Shown: positions 37,226 through 44,365 of the stretch, in pieces
How the letters are laid out: every line of letters starts with the position of its first letter
Numbering within the stretch: position 1 is the stretch's first letter
Assembly (NCBI RefSeq): GCF_026013615.1
Contig: NZ_JAPDPI010000028.1
Span: 1-64,000 of the forward strand
Origin: Plebeiibacterium marinum
GTDB lineage: Bacteria; Bacteroidota; Bacteroidia; Bacteroidales; Marinilabiliaceae
DNA: 64,000 nucleotides
Reading direction: 5' to 3'
The notes under the pieces: model-generated
The model's input: the letters and a program-made list of their open reading frames with translations, nothing else
What the model was told of the DNA's origin: nothing
Database searches by the model: none
Made by a program: the position numbers and the translations under genes

Positions 37226-38261
37226 AGCCAGTGGGTTAGCCCCCGGATCACTGGTTTTTATCGGCAAGCAAAAAATGGAGCAGCCTGTTCTTCAGGTAAT
37301 CGAATATAATACTAAAGGTTTAAGCGAAAAAGAAATTGCCTCTCCTAAAGAAATTGAAGCTGAAGTTTATAGGCCTGGTGTAACATGGCTTAATATTTAC
37401 GGACTTCATGATATAAAGTTGATTGAAGAACTTGGGGAGGTGTTTTCAATTCCTGTTATGTTGCTTGAAGATGTACTAAATACAGATCAACGACCAAAAT
37501 ATGAAAGTTTTGACTCTTTCGATGCCTTTATATTAAAGATGATTCGTTATGATGAATCAGCGCAGAAGATAATAGCTGAGCAGGTGACTTTAATCTTAGG
37601 GCAGCATTTTGTGATAACAATTCAGGAGAGAAAGGGAGATGTGTTTGCTCCTGTACGGGATAGAATAAGGAATTCAAAAGGACGAATTCGGGGTAAAGAT
37701 AATGACTATCTGGCCTATGCTCTTATGGATGCTATGGTTGATAATTATTCAATAGCCGTTGAAACTATTGGTAAGAAAATAGATGATTTAGAGCATAGGA
37801 TATTTCAGTCTAAAGACGCAGGATTAACAGAAGAGATTTATAAATTAAAAACAGAGCTTAATTATTTACGAAAATCTGTTCGTCCTGTAAAGGAAGTAAT
37901 TACCAGTTATTTAAAATCGGAAAGCCCTTTCTTTCATGAAAAAAACAAGGTGTTTCTTAGGGATTTGAATGATTTGGTAACCCAGTCTTCTGAAGCAATT
38001 GAGTTGTACAATAACCTGGTATCCGACCAATTGAATATTTATAATACAAATATGAGCAACTCTTTAAACCAGGTAATGAAAGTGTTGACCATATTTGCAT
38101 CTATTTTTATACCTCTTACCTTTTTAGCAGGTATCTACGGGATGAATTTTGAATATATCCCAGAGTTGAGTTATCGATATTCATATCCTATATTTTGGGT
38201 AACAGTAATAGCTACCGGTATTGCATTGTTGATATATTTTAAAAGGAAGAAATGGCTCTGA
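37197..38261 (+). CDS. corA: CorA-family magnesium/cobalt transporter
   Basis: A 354-residue pentameric divalent-cation channel. The long cytoplasmic funnel (1-290) contains LLEDVLNTDQRPKYE and the coiled long helix; two C-terminal membrane helices follow (IFASIFIPLTFLAGIYG, about 302-318, and FWVTVIATGIALLIYF, about 331-347) with the selectivity signature Gly-Met-Asn in YGMNFEYIPEL. The C-terminal KRKKWL is typical. It is monocistronic; a promoter-like TACCTTTA at 37168-37175 lies 21 bases upstream of the ATG. Confidence 0.95.
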   Translation: MARFLKDRSGASGLAPGSLVFIGKQKMEQPVLQVIEYNTKGLSEKEIASPKEIEAEVYRPGVTWLNIYGLHDIKLIEELGEVFSIPVMLLEDVLNTDQRPKYESFDSFDAFILKMIRYDESAQKIIAEQVTLILGQHFVITIQERKGDVFAPVRDRIRNSKGRIRGKDNDYLAYALMDAMVDNYSIAVETIGKKIDDLEHRIFQSKDAGLTEEIYKLKTELNYLRKSVRPVKEVITSYLKSESPFFHEKNKVFLRDLNDLVTQSSEAIELYNNLVSDQLNIYNTNMSNSLNQVMKVLTIFASIFIPLTFLAGIYGMNFEYIPELSYRYSYPIFWVTVIATGIALLIYFKRKKWL

Positions 38262-38305
38262 TAGAAGGGCGGGTTTAAAAAACTTTTATTTTTTCAATGT
38301 TTTAT

Positions 38306-38335
38306 GTTGCATGATAAAATATTTTTCTATCTTTG
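38306..38335 (+). promoter_or_regulatory. Promoter of the tRNA-Arg gene
   Basis: TATCTTTG at 38328-38335 is an exact -7 box, 30 bases before the tRNA. GTTG at 38306-38309 with 18 bp spacing is a reasonable -33 element. Confidence 0.6.
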
Positions 38336-40006
38336 CATCGCCTTTGGAAAAAAGGCATAAATGATGGTCTCGTAGCTCAGTTGGATAGAGCAACAGCCTT
38401 CTAAGCTGTGGGTCGCAGGTTCGAATCCTGCCGGGATCACCAAAGCGGGGATTTTGTCATTATTGATGAAATCCCCTTTTTTATGTCCTTCTCTGTACCT
38501 TGCCAGTTCAGGGATTAGAGAGAAAAAAGAATTTACACGAGGGGTTCGAACTTGGTTGTTTTCGTGATTGTAGTAAATTCCTTCGGGGAATAGCATTTTT
38601 TGGAATACTTTCTTACTGTCAATACTAAGTGATTCCCACATATTCAATAAATTAGAACTTATTTTAGTGACAAATTTCAAAGCTTTATTGAGGTTCGAAC
38701 TATAATTGCCCATTGAATTTAATTCTTGCTCAATTTCGATGATTTCTTTCTCGAATTTAGGCTTAAACTTATCATATAAGGAACGGTCTATTTCTCCGAT
38801 AACAAATCTTTCTTCGATTGCATCCAGTTTCTTTTGTACCTCACTTCTTTGTGCTTTAAGCTTTTTAGAATCTTCACTTTTCGATTTGAAAAACACATTC
38901 ATCTGTTCTGATAGTACTACCTTGATTACTTCTTGCTCATCTTTGTCGATATGAAAAGCAGAAACTAAATTCTGAAACATCTGATGCAATGATTTGGCAC
39001 TTTTATTCACTCTGCAACCTTTCGTTCTGCATTTGTAATAGTATATGCCTTTTTTCTTTACTAAATATCCTGTCATTGGTGTTCCACATTTCTCACACTT
39101 GGTAAATACCTTTAATGGTAAGTTCTCATTGTCTTTATCATGCACAAAGCCATGTACCCTATTTTCCTGACGAATATTATTTACTTGTAAAAATAAATCA
39201 CGAGTTACCATTGGTTCATGCCGCCCCTCAATAACCTCTCCCGGTAGCATTTTGCTTGTAATTAAACCACAATAAAACGGATTTGTAAATAGGTTGTGTA
39301 ATCTTTTCTCCGAAATATCAACGCCCAATGTTTTTAATTTACGAGATATTTCTGCATTAGGAGTTTGTTTATATGCTTTCCATTCGAAAGCCTTCTTTAA
39401 TATTTTACCTTCTTCATTTACTACTAAGTTACGCTCAGTTGCTTTTCCTTTATTCAGGTCAGTATAACCTCTTGGAGCAGCCCAAACCCAATGTCCTTTT
39501 ATTAGCAGTTCTTTCATTCCGGTTACTACCTTGTCCCGCCTCAATTCATTGTCCATTTGCCCTACAAGGAAAAGAATATTTTGTTGAAACGAGCCAGCTG
39601 GAGTTGTTGGGTCTAATTCTTGCGTAACTGCCAATGTAATAATCCCATGCTTTTTGATTAAGTCATTTGCAATAGAAGCTCCATTAATACCTGAGCGAGA
39701 AAAGCGTTCATAAGAATATACGATAACGTAATTAATGCTTTTCGACCTCTTTACAAAGGTTAGCATCCTATTGAATTCTTTACGGTCATCAGTTTTTGCT
39801 GATTCGTAAGTTCCACCAAAATAGCCTACAACATTTAATCCCCTTCGTTCAGCAAATATTTCGCAATGCTTTTTCTGTGAACCAAGACTTGTATTATCTT
39901 CCTGGTCTGCCGATGAAACTCTTGTATAAATCACGGCATTATTACCTTCCTTGAATTTTTCAGGGACTTTTGGTGCAAATTGTTGAAAAAGGGATAAGTT
40001 GCTCAT
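38327..40006 (-). CDS. Large serine recombinase (site-specific integrase)
   Basis: A 559-residue recombinase. The resolvase catalytic domain (about 22-170) has the nucleophile in YTRVSS (Ser31 by alignment with resolvases), the YERFSRSG arginine motif and GQMDNELRRDK; the recombinase domain (about 185-290) and a zinc ribbon (CEKCGTPMTG then CRTKGCRVN, about 300-325) follow, then a coiled coil (about 370-425). The last ~45 residues, including PAGFEPATHSLEG, are the antisense translation of the tRNA-Arg gene and its terminator. The true C-terminus in the excised circular element is therefore different and unknown here. It would catalyse integration and excision at the tRNA. Confidence 0.9.
   Translation of the reverse strand: MSNLSLFQQFAPKVPEKFKEGNNAVIYTRVSSADQEDNTSLGSQKKHCEIFAERRGLNVVGYFGGTYESAKTDDRKEFNRMLTFVKRSKSINYVIVYSYERFSRSGINGASIANDLIKKHGIITLAVTQELDPTTPAGSFQQNILFLVGQMDNELRRDKVVTGMKELLIKGHWVWAAPRGYTDLNKGKATERNLVVNEEGKILKKAFEWKAYKQTPNAEISRKLKTLGVDISEKRLHNLFTNPFYCGLITSKMLPGEVIEGRHEPMVTRDLFLQVNNIRQENRVHGFVHDKDNENLPLKVFTKCEKCGTPMTGYLVKKKGIYYYKCRTKGCRVNKSAKSLHQMFQNLVSAFHIDKDEQEVIKVVLSEQMNVFFKSKSEDSKKLKAQRSEVQKKLDAIEERFVIGEIDRSLYDKFKPKFEKEIIEIEQELNSMGNYSSNLNKALKFVTKISSNLLNMWESLSIDSKKVFQKMLFPEGIYYNHENNQVRTPRVNSFFSLIPELARYREGHKKGDFINNDKIPALVIPAGFEPATHSLEGCCSIQLSYETIIYAFFPKAMQR
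38366..38442 (+). tRNA. tRNA-Arg (anticodon TCT)
   Basis: A full cloverleaf is present: acceptor stem GGTCTCG/CGGGATC, D-arm GCTCAGTTGGATAGAGC, anticodon stem ACAGC/GCTGT with loop CTTCTAA and anticodon TCT at 38400-38402, T-arm GCAGG/CCTGC with TTCGAAT, discriminator A and an encoded CCA at 38440-38442. It reads AGA codons. A large serine recombinase on the other strand overlaps it completely, marking the 3' end as an integration site. Confidence 0.98.
38447..38482 (+). terminator. Terminator downstream of tRNA-Arg
   Basis: GGGGATTT (38447-38454) pairs with AAATCCCC (38469-38476), with TCA/TGA pairing inside, followed by six T. It terminates the tRNA transcript and lies inside the C-terminal codons of the opposing recombinase frame. 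Confidence 0.8.
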
Positions 40007-40033
40007 AAACTACATTTTTAGACTTACTCTCTA

Positions 40034-40041
40034 CAAATATA
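40034..40041 (-). promoter_or_regulatory. -7 box for the recombinase gene
   Basis: On the minus strand TATATTTG matches TAnnTTTG, 28 bases upstream of the recombinase ATG; no clear -33 element. Confidence 0.4.
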
Positions 40042-40066
40042 CTGATTCCCTGGATTTTACATAATA

Positions 40067-40270
40067 CTACATCTCTTGCTCTACAACTTCTTCCTTTGAT
40101 AAGGACTCAAGAATTAATAAAGAAAAGGTTTCAGCGCAATCAAAAAGGTTATTGTAATCCTGTTCTGTAATATCTTTGTATTTATTTCTTCTTTGCAGTT
40201 CCTCTATAGGAAGGCGTTGTTTTGCCCTCTGAGTAGCTTCCTGAATAGTATGTGAATCCGGCTTTTGCAT
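40067..40270 (-). CDS. Small hypothetical protein of the element
   Basis: A 67-residue, charged, mostly helical protein with no signal peptide or membrane segment (for example EATQRAKQRLPIEELQRRNKYK and a C-terminal SLSKEEVVEQEM). It lies 60 bases upstream of the recombinase in the same direction and has an exact -7 box (40293-40300) 23 bases before its ATG. Not recognised as a known family. Its position resembles that of small recombination-directionality factors or accessory proteins beside serine integrases, but this is only positional. Confidence 0.5.
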   Translation of the reverse strand: MQKPDSHTIQEATQRAKQRLPIEELQRRNKYKDITEQDYNNLFDCAETFSLLILESLSKEEVVEQEM

Positions 40271-40571
40271 AATTGCTATAAAAATTATGCTACAAACCTA
40301 TACCTATTGCGTAGTCTGCTCTGGCTGGTTTTGCTCAGATTTTTTTATAATTGTCTTGAATATGTTAAATGTGGTTATTTTTGTTTGTATTTGTCTATTT
40401 GTAAAGTTGCCAATAGTAACTTGATGTGTGAATTTGCTAAAAGAATTGGCCATTTTATCATATAAATCATTGGTAATATAGCAAGAATTATAGCTTAAGG
40501 ACTATAAAGAATATTAGAATTAGAACTGTGTGAATACTAAAAAGAAATTATTTTTAGCACTATTCAATCCC
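40271..40571. other. Gene-poor stretch within the element
   Basis: About 300 AT-rich bases between the 67-residue gene and the J-domain-like gene. It contains a minus-strand -7 box (TAGGTTTG at 40300-40293). A 66-codon plus-strand frame here (40265-40465) is cysteine- and aromatic-rich without family resemblance and is not called. No hairpin terminator is seen. Confidence 0.5.
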
Positions 40572-40949
40572 TTATAACTCATTCAAGATGTCCAATATTT
40601 CATTTAGCACATCTTTTTTTATCAAAGAATTTGTCGTTGTAATCTTCCGACGTAGATAATTTTGTGGCACTTGCTTTTTAATAAGCACCTTTGCCAATTT
40701 CCCCAAATTAATCAACAATTCTTTTTCAGGTGATTCACTTTGAAAAAAGTCATTGAGTGTAGCCTTTGAAAAATGACTACTAACGGGATTGTGACATTCT
40801 TGCAATCTTGAAAGTGTAATTCTATATTCATCCTGCATTTTTTGAAACTCAAGTACAGTTCCCCCGGCATCAGAATGGAGTTGCTTTGCTAAATGACGAT
40901 AAAGTAGTTTGGCTTGCTCCACATTAGTAATACCCTGAAAATACTTCAT
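40572..40949 (-). CDS. J-domain-like protein with altered HPD motif
   Basis: A 125-residue protein. Residues 1-60 look like a J-domain: helix II LLYRHLAKQLH and helix III VLEFQKMQDEYRITL flank the loop where DnaJ proteins have His-Pro-Asp. Here it reads His25-Ser26-Asp27, so stimulation of Hsp70 ATPase may be lost or altered. The C-terminal half is helical and basic. Its ATG overlaps the stop of the upstream DUF4248 gene by four bases (ATGA), so the two are translationally coupled. Truncated J-like proteins of this type occur in Bacteroidota mobile elements. Function unknown. Confidence 0.6.
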   Translation of the reverse strand: MKYFQGITNVEQAKLLYRHLAKQLHSDAGGTVLEFQKMQDEYRITLSRLQECHNPVSSHFSKATLNDFFQSESPEKELLINLGKLAKVLIKKQVPQNYLRRKITTTNSLIKKDVLNEILDILNEL

Positions 40950-41179
40950 AGCTGTTCAAATTCTTCAAGTGATATACTAAAGTGTTCCAGGATTAAAAGG
41001 AGTTGTTGTTTGTTGTAATAATGGCATCTGGTATTTCCGGCATTTGCAATTTGTTCTTTTAACGGAGGGCAAATTTCAATTTCACATCTGAGTTGCTGCA
41101 TTGCCGACCTTACAGAAATACTATTGGGATATAACTTTTTTACAATGTCTTGTTTTAATATTGTTCTTCGTATTATCAT
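40946..41179 (-). CDS. DUF4248-like small protein
   Basis: The start at 41179 gives 77 residues; a start 42 bases upstream would add an unrelated tail. The segment LKQDIVKKLYPNSISVRSAMQQLRCEIEI and the later HYYNKQQLLLILEHF resemble DUF4248, a short helical domain found near integrases in Bacteroidota mobile DNA. It may be a small DNA-binding or accessory protein. It is the first gene of a coupled pair with the J-like gene and is served by the promoter at 41494-41464. Confidence 0.6.
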   Translation of the reverse strand: MIIRRTILKQDIVKKLYPNSISVRSAMQQLRCEIEICPPLKEQIANAGNTRCHYYNKQQLLLILEHFSISLEEFEQL

Positions 41180-41325
41180 ATTTGAAAAATTTTGCGAGAA
41201 ATGAATAATTTTTTGAAACAAAAAGCATTTTGAAAAGCATGCGTGGAATTAAACAGGATTTTATTACTAATAAAACAAAGTATATCGTAATAAATCAAAA
41301 AACACAAAGGGTCTATAAACACGAA

Positions 41326-41344
41326 AAGCCTCTGTAAGAGGCTT
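41326..41344 (-). terminator. Leader hairpin / weak terminator
   Basis: AAGCCTCT (41326-41333) pairs perfectly with AGAGGCTT (41337-41344), loop of three. Read on the minus strand it is followed by TTCG, so the U-tract is short. It lies about 115 bases downstream of the promoter at 41464-41494 and 147 bases before the DUF4248 start, so it could act as an attenuator. Confidence 0.45.
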
Positions 41345-41463
41345 GTTGCAAGTGTTATATGTATTTTTTTAGGCACAATTCATTGTATTACACCCTTTGG
41401 TAAACCGTTCTGTAAATATATTAATTTGGAATTAAATTGGAAAATATTTTCATTATTGAAGGC

Positions 41464-41494
41464 CAAAACTAACTTTGAAAACCAAATACTCAAA
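41464..41494 (-). promoter_or_regulatory. Consensus promoter next to GTTAAC repeats
   Basis: On the minus strand TTTG (41494-41491), 19 bp, TAGTTTTG (41471-41464) is a complete match to the Bacteroidota consensus. It points to the DUF4248/J-like genes. The closest GTTAAC repeat is 7 bp upstream of the -33 element. A plus-strand -7 box (TAACTTTG, 41470-41477) overlaps it. Confidence 0.65.
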
Positions 41495-41501
41495 AAAACA
41501 C

Positions 41502-41605
41502 GTTAACCGTGTTAACTTTGTTAACTATACTTGTAAATAACAGAAATTCTGTCATTTAATGGTTAACAGGCTGTTGATCTCTATGTTAACCTGTGTTAAC
41601 CATTA
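41502..41605. repeat. GTTAAC repeat array with 12-bp inverted repeat
   Basis: GTTAAC occurs six times: 41502, 41511 and 41520 (strict 9-bp period), then 41562, 41585 and 41595. TAATGGTTAACA (41557-41568) and TGTTAACCATTA (41594-41605) are perfect inverted copies. A separate 13-bp palindrome ACAGAA-A-TTCTGT lies at 41540-41552. The array looks like an iteron or multi-site operator for a sequence-specific DNA-binding protein. Confidence 0.8.
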
Positions 41606-41630
41606 ATTATGCGAAAAAAATGTAATAAAC

Positions 41631-41656
41631 GAAAAAAGTCGGCTATTCACCGACTT
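41631..41656 (-). terminator. Terminator after the peroxiredoxin gene
   Basis: AAGTCGG (41636-41642) pairs with CCGACTT (41650-41656); on the minus strand a T run follows. It lies 21 bases beyond the peroxiredoxin stop and closes the long minus-strand gene run. Confidence 0.82.
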
Positions 41657-41677
41657 CCTATTTTAGAGAATAAAAGC

Positions 41678-42391
41678 TTACTTTTTTAACACCTTCTTCA
41701 AAACTTCGTCTTTATCTAGCTTCTTGGTACAGAAGAACCAATCCTTACAATCTATTTCACTATCTTCCATTCTATCTTTTGCTGTACCACATGAACCCGC
41801 TGGGCTAATAATCACATCGTCTCCTGGTCTCCAATCAGCAGGAGTTGCTACTCCAAATTCATCAGCAGCTTGCATTGCAATTAATGCACGGTATAGCTCA
41901 TCAAAGTTTCTGCCTAAACTTAAAGGATAATAAATGATAGCACGAATAATTCCTTTTGGATCAACAAAGAAAACGGCGCGAACAGCTTTAGTTGAATCTT
42001 CATTGGGTTGAATCATGCCATATTTCTTAGCAACATCCATTTTAATATCTTCAATCAAAGGAAAAGTAACTTCTATGTCTTTCATCCCTTTATATTCAAT
42101 TTTTTCTTTAATGGTGCGTAGCCATGCAATATGACTGTACAAGCCGTCAATAGAAAGACCGATAAGCTCACAATTAGCTTCATTGAATTGCTTCTCCATA
42201 TGAGCAAAAGTCATAAATTCTGATGTACATACAGGTGTAAAATCAGCAGGATGGCTGAATAAAATTGACCATTTGCCTTTATAATCTGAGGGGAAATTGA
42301 TTTCACCTTGTGTGGTTACTGCTTTAAATTCCGGTGCAGGGTCACCAATACGTGGCATACTCACTGCTTGTAATTCTTGATTTTCTTCCAT
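41678..42391 (-). CDS. Peroxiredoxin (Prx6-like)
   Basis: A 237-residue thiol peroxidase. The peroxidatic cysteine is Cys55 (HPADFTPVCTSEF); the long C-terminal extension contains Cys201, Cys215 and Cys221 (GSCGTAKDRM, EIDCKDWFFC), as in archaeal and anaerobe Prx6-type enzymes where a C-terminal cysteine resolves the sulfenic acid. It detoxifies H2O2 and organic peroxides using thiols. The Fur/PerR-family regulator gene lies 16 bases upstream in the same operon, so peroxide-regulated expression is likely. A terminator follows. Confidence 0.93.
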   Translation of the reverse strand: MEENQELQAVSMPRIGDPAPEFKAVTTQGEINFPSDYKGKWSILFSHPADFTPVCTSEFMTFAHMEKQFNEANCELIGLSIDGLYSHIAWLRTIKEKIEYKGMKDIEVTFPLIEDIKMDVAKKYGMIQPNEDSTKAVRAVFFVDPKGIIRAIIYYPLSLGRNFDELYRALIAMQAADEFGVATPADWRPGDDVIISPAGSCGTAKDRMEDSEIDCKDWFFCTKKLDKDEVLKKVLKK

Positions 42392-42407
42392 TTTTTAATT
42401 TTTAAAT

Positions 42408-42833
42408 TCAACATTTATTAAAAGTTCCATTTATTTGCAATACAAAATTTTTTAGTTTAAACCCTTTAATGTTTTTTTTCTTGAAATAATCAGTTAACAG
42501 CTTGTCAAGTTCTTTATCGTTGTAATCCTCTATTAAATCACACTCCACACAATACAAATGATGGTGATTTTCCATAATTCCATCGTATCGCATAACTCCA
42601 TTATCTGTTGTAACCTTCTTGACAAGTTTATTTTCGATTAGCGTATCAAGCACTTTGTAAATTGTACCCATCGCAACATTGGGATTTTCCTTTCTCACAT
42701 ATGCGAGTATGTTATCCGCTGTTGGATGATTATTAAGCTCATAAACAGCTTTTAACACAGCCATTCGCTGAGGGGTTACTTTTAATCCTTCGCTTTTAAT
42801 CTTTTCGCTTATTTGTTCTGTCAACTTCTTCAT
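42408..42833 (-). CDS. Fur-family regulator, PerR-like
   Basis: The start at 42833 gives 141 residues beginning MKKLTEQISEKIKS; the upstream in-frame ATG adds a tail not seen in the family. The winged helix lies at about 10-80 (GLKVTPQRMAVLKAVYEL, MGTIYKVLDTL) and the dimerisation/metal domain follows with HHHLYCVEC. Only the first CxxC zinc pair is present; the second CxxC of Bacillus PerR is missing and the protein ends with a lone cysteine. Pairing with the peroxiredoxin gene argues for peroxide sensing rather than iron uptake control, although feoAB are in the same gene run. A TTCTT-ATTA-AAGAA palindrome at 42859-42872 is a possible operator. Confidence 0.85.
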   Translation of the reverse strand: MKKLTEQISEKIKSEGLKVTPQRMAVLKAVYELNNHPTADNILAYVRKENPNVAMGTIYKVLDTLIENKLVKKVTTDNGVMRYDGIMENHHHLYCVECDLIEDYNDKELDKLLTDYFKKKNIKGFKLKNFVLQINGTFNKC

Positions 42834-42957
42834 TATATAATTTCTTTGCGGAGAAATATTCTTATTAAAGAACAAATAAAATTACGAAATGTTTACGATT
42901 TTAATAAGAAAACCGATTTATTTTTTTAAATATCCATTTTTTAGAAAACATTTTAGA

Positions 42958-44301
42958 TTATTTGCTTTTTACAATTCTTTTAAAGTAGGTTGTTTCGGTA
43001 ATTACGCCACAGAGTTGTTGTTTGGCATCCTTGACCAGCACCTTGTACACATTATTATCTTTCATTTCTTTTCCAATTAATATTAATGGGTCAGTTTCAT
43101 TGAAAATGAGGATAGGTTTAAGGTCAATATCCGATATTTTCTGAGAAATATCTGTGCTGTTGTTTATTATATGGTCAAACAAGTTTCTTGTATTGAGTAT
43201 ACCTATTGGCTTATTAGTTGAGTCCATTACTACTAAAGAATGAATATGTTCTTCTTCAAATAATTCAATGGCTTCCTTAATACTTTTATCATAATTTATA
43301 GTAAAGACTCCTTTACTCATTACATCACCAGCTACATCTGGTGGTGCTTGTCCAAATATTACATTGGTAAATTTAACATACCATGCAGCCGATTGCGTTT
43401 GAATAATATAAGCTACAGCAATTATTAGCGCAATTTCCGAACCCTCAGAGCCGAACACAGTCATTGCAATTGCCAATGCAATAGAAAGGTTACGCAAAAC
43501 ACTTCCATATACCAAGGCAATTCCATTTGCACGTGTAAAGAAATACTTTCCAATTAGAGTACTTATAGCAAAGTTTGCAATATACAATATAGCTAATGGG
43601 ATGGCATACTTTATTAAAACTGTTGGGTCGGCAACTATTGACTTTGCTTTTAATGCCATTGCTACAAATACTATACTTAACACTCCAAGAGTAGATATAG
43701 GTGGAAATATATTTTTTATATCTTTTTGGTATTTAGCCATTCCATACTTTTTTATGATGAATTGCTGAGTTATGTAACCAAATAGCATTGGAAGAAAAAC
43801 AACCACTATAATTTGTTGAAATACTTTAGCCAAAGGAATTTCTATTTTTGCACCTAATAAAAGTTGCAAATACAATGGAGTAATTGCAGAACCTAAAATA
43901 AGACCTATTACTGTCATTTTTACAGCTTCTACCATATTACCTTTAGCAAATCCTGTCCAAGAAATAGTCATTCCTGAAGTAGGCAATAAAGAAGTTAACA
44001 ACAGACCCAGCATTAAAATTGGATTTTCAGGAAAAAATAAACGACCAAGTATATACCCAATAAAAGGGATTAATATAAAATTAACAAGTTGAGTTGTAAC
44101 CTGAACTTTATTGTCTCCTTTCGAAAAGACTTTTTTAATATTCAAGTTTACCATCATCGGATAAACCATGAGAAATGTCAACGGAAGTATTGTTGTTTTT
44201 AATCTTACGGCATCTATGTTTGCACCATATATTAAACCAAGCACCATAAAAGCGGGAATCGTAAAAACCAAGTTTTTTTGAAGAAATTGTAATATTTTCA
44301 T
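42958..44301 (-). CDS. ACR3/SBF-family permease with C-terminal CBS pair
   Basis: A 447-residue fusion. Residues 1-315 contain about ten membrane helices with the bile-acid/arsenite (SBF/ACR3) look (LLLTSLLPTSGMTISWTGFAKGN, VYGSVLRNLSIALAIAM). Residues about 325-445 are two CBS motifs (DVMSKGVFTINYDKSIKEAIEL, HIHSLVVMD), which usually bind adenine nucleotides. The membrane part has no cysteine, whereas canonical ACR3 arsenite pumps need one in helix 4, so arsenite export by the known mechanism is doubtful. The CBS pair suggests gating by cellular energy state. Substrate unknown. No arsR or arsC gene is adjacent. Confidence 0.85.
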   Translation of the reverse strand: MKILQFLQKNLVFTIPAFMVLGLIYGANIDAVRLKTTILPLTFLMVYPMMVNLNIKKVFSKGDNKVQVTTQLVNFILIPFIGYILGRLFFPENPILMLGLLLTSLLPTSGMTISWTGFAKGNMVEAVKMTVIGLILGSAITPLYLQLLLGAKIEIPLAKVFQQIIVVVFLPMLFGYITQQFIIKKYGMAKYQKDIKNIFPPISTLGVLSIVFVAMALKAKSIVADPTVLIKYAIPLAILYIANFAISTLIGKYFFTRANGIALVYGSVLRNLSIALAIAMTVFGSEGSEIALIIAVAYIIQTQSAAWYVKFTNVIFGQAPPDVAGDVMSKGVFTINYDKSIKEAIELFEEEHIHSLVVMDSTNKPIGILNTRNLFDHIINNSTDISQKISDIDLKPILIFNETDPLILIGKEMKDNNVYKVLVKDAKQQLCGVITETTYFKRIVKSK

Positions 44302-44365
44302 ATCTCTCTATTTTTATAATTTATCACAAACACATGTTTATTACATTTTTTTGATACCTTCAGAG

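Larger units (their letters stand above)
38443..41660. mobile_element. Left end of an integrated element at tRNA-Arg
   Basis: The region next to the tRNA 3' end holds a large serine recombinase reading towards the tRNA, three small proteins of types common in Bacteroidota mobile DNA (including DUF4248 and a degenerate J-domain protein) and a GTTAAC-rich regulatory region. No direct repeat of the tRNA 3' end was found elsewhere in the window by eye, so the far end is not located. The cargo may continue through the minus-strand gene run to or beyond the right edge. Confidence 0.55.
41180..41677. other. Regulatory non-coding region of the element
   Basis: About 500 AT-rich bases without a gene. 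From right to left it contains the peroxiredoxin terminator (41631-41656), six GTTAAC sites with a 12-bp inverted repeat (41502-41605), a consensus minus-strand promoter (41464-41494) and a hairpin at 41326-41344 in the leader of the DUF4248 gene. The details are listed separately. Confidence 0.75.

Noticed and set aside
38327-38460. Recombinase C-terminal PAGFEPATHSLEG segment as a conserved domain
   Set aside because: It is the antisense translation of the tRNA-Arg gene; the same spurious peptide appears wherever a frame crosses this tRNA.
38983-39010. TTGGCAC-like sequence as a sigma-54 promoter
   Set aside because: It lies inside the recombinase coding region and lacks the TTGC -12 element at the right spacing.
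40265-40465. 66-codon plus-strand frame in the element
   Set aside because: Composition is aromatic/cysteine-rich without family pattern and its start overlaps the opposite gene start; nothing supports translation.
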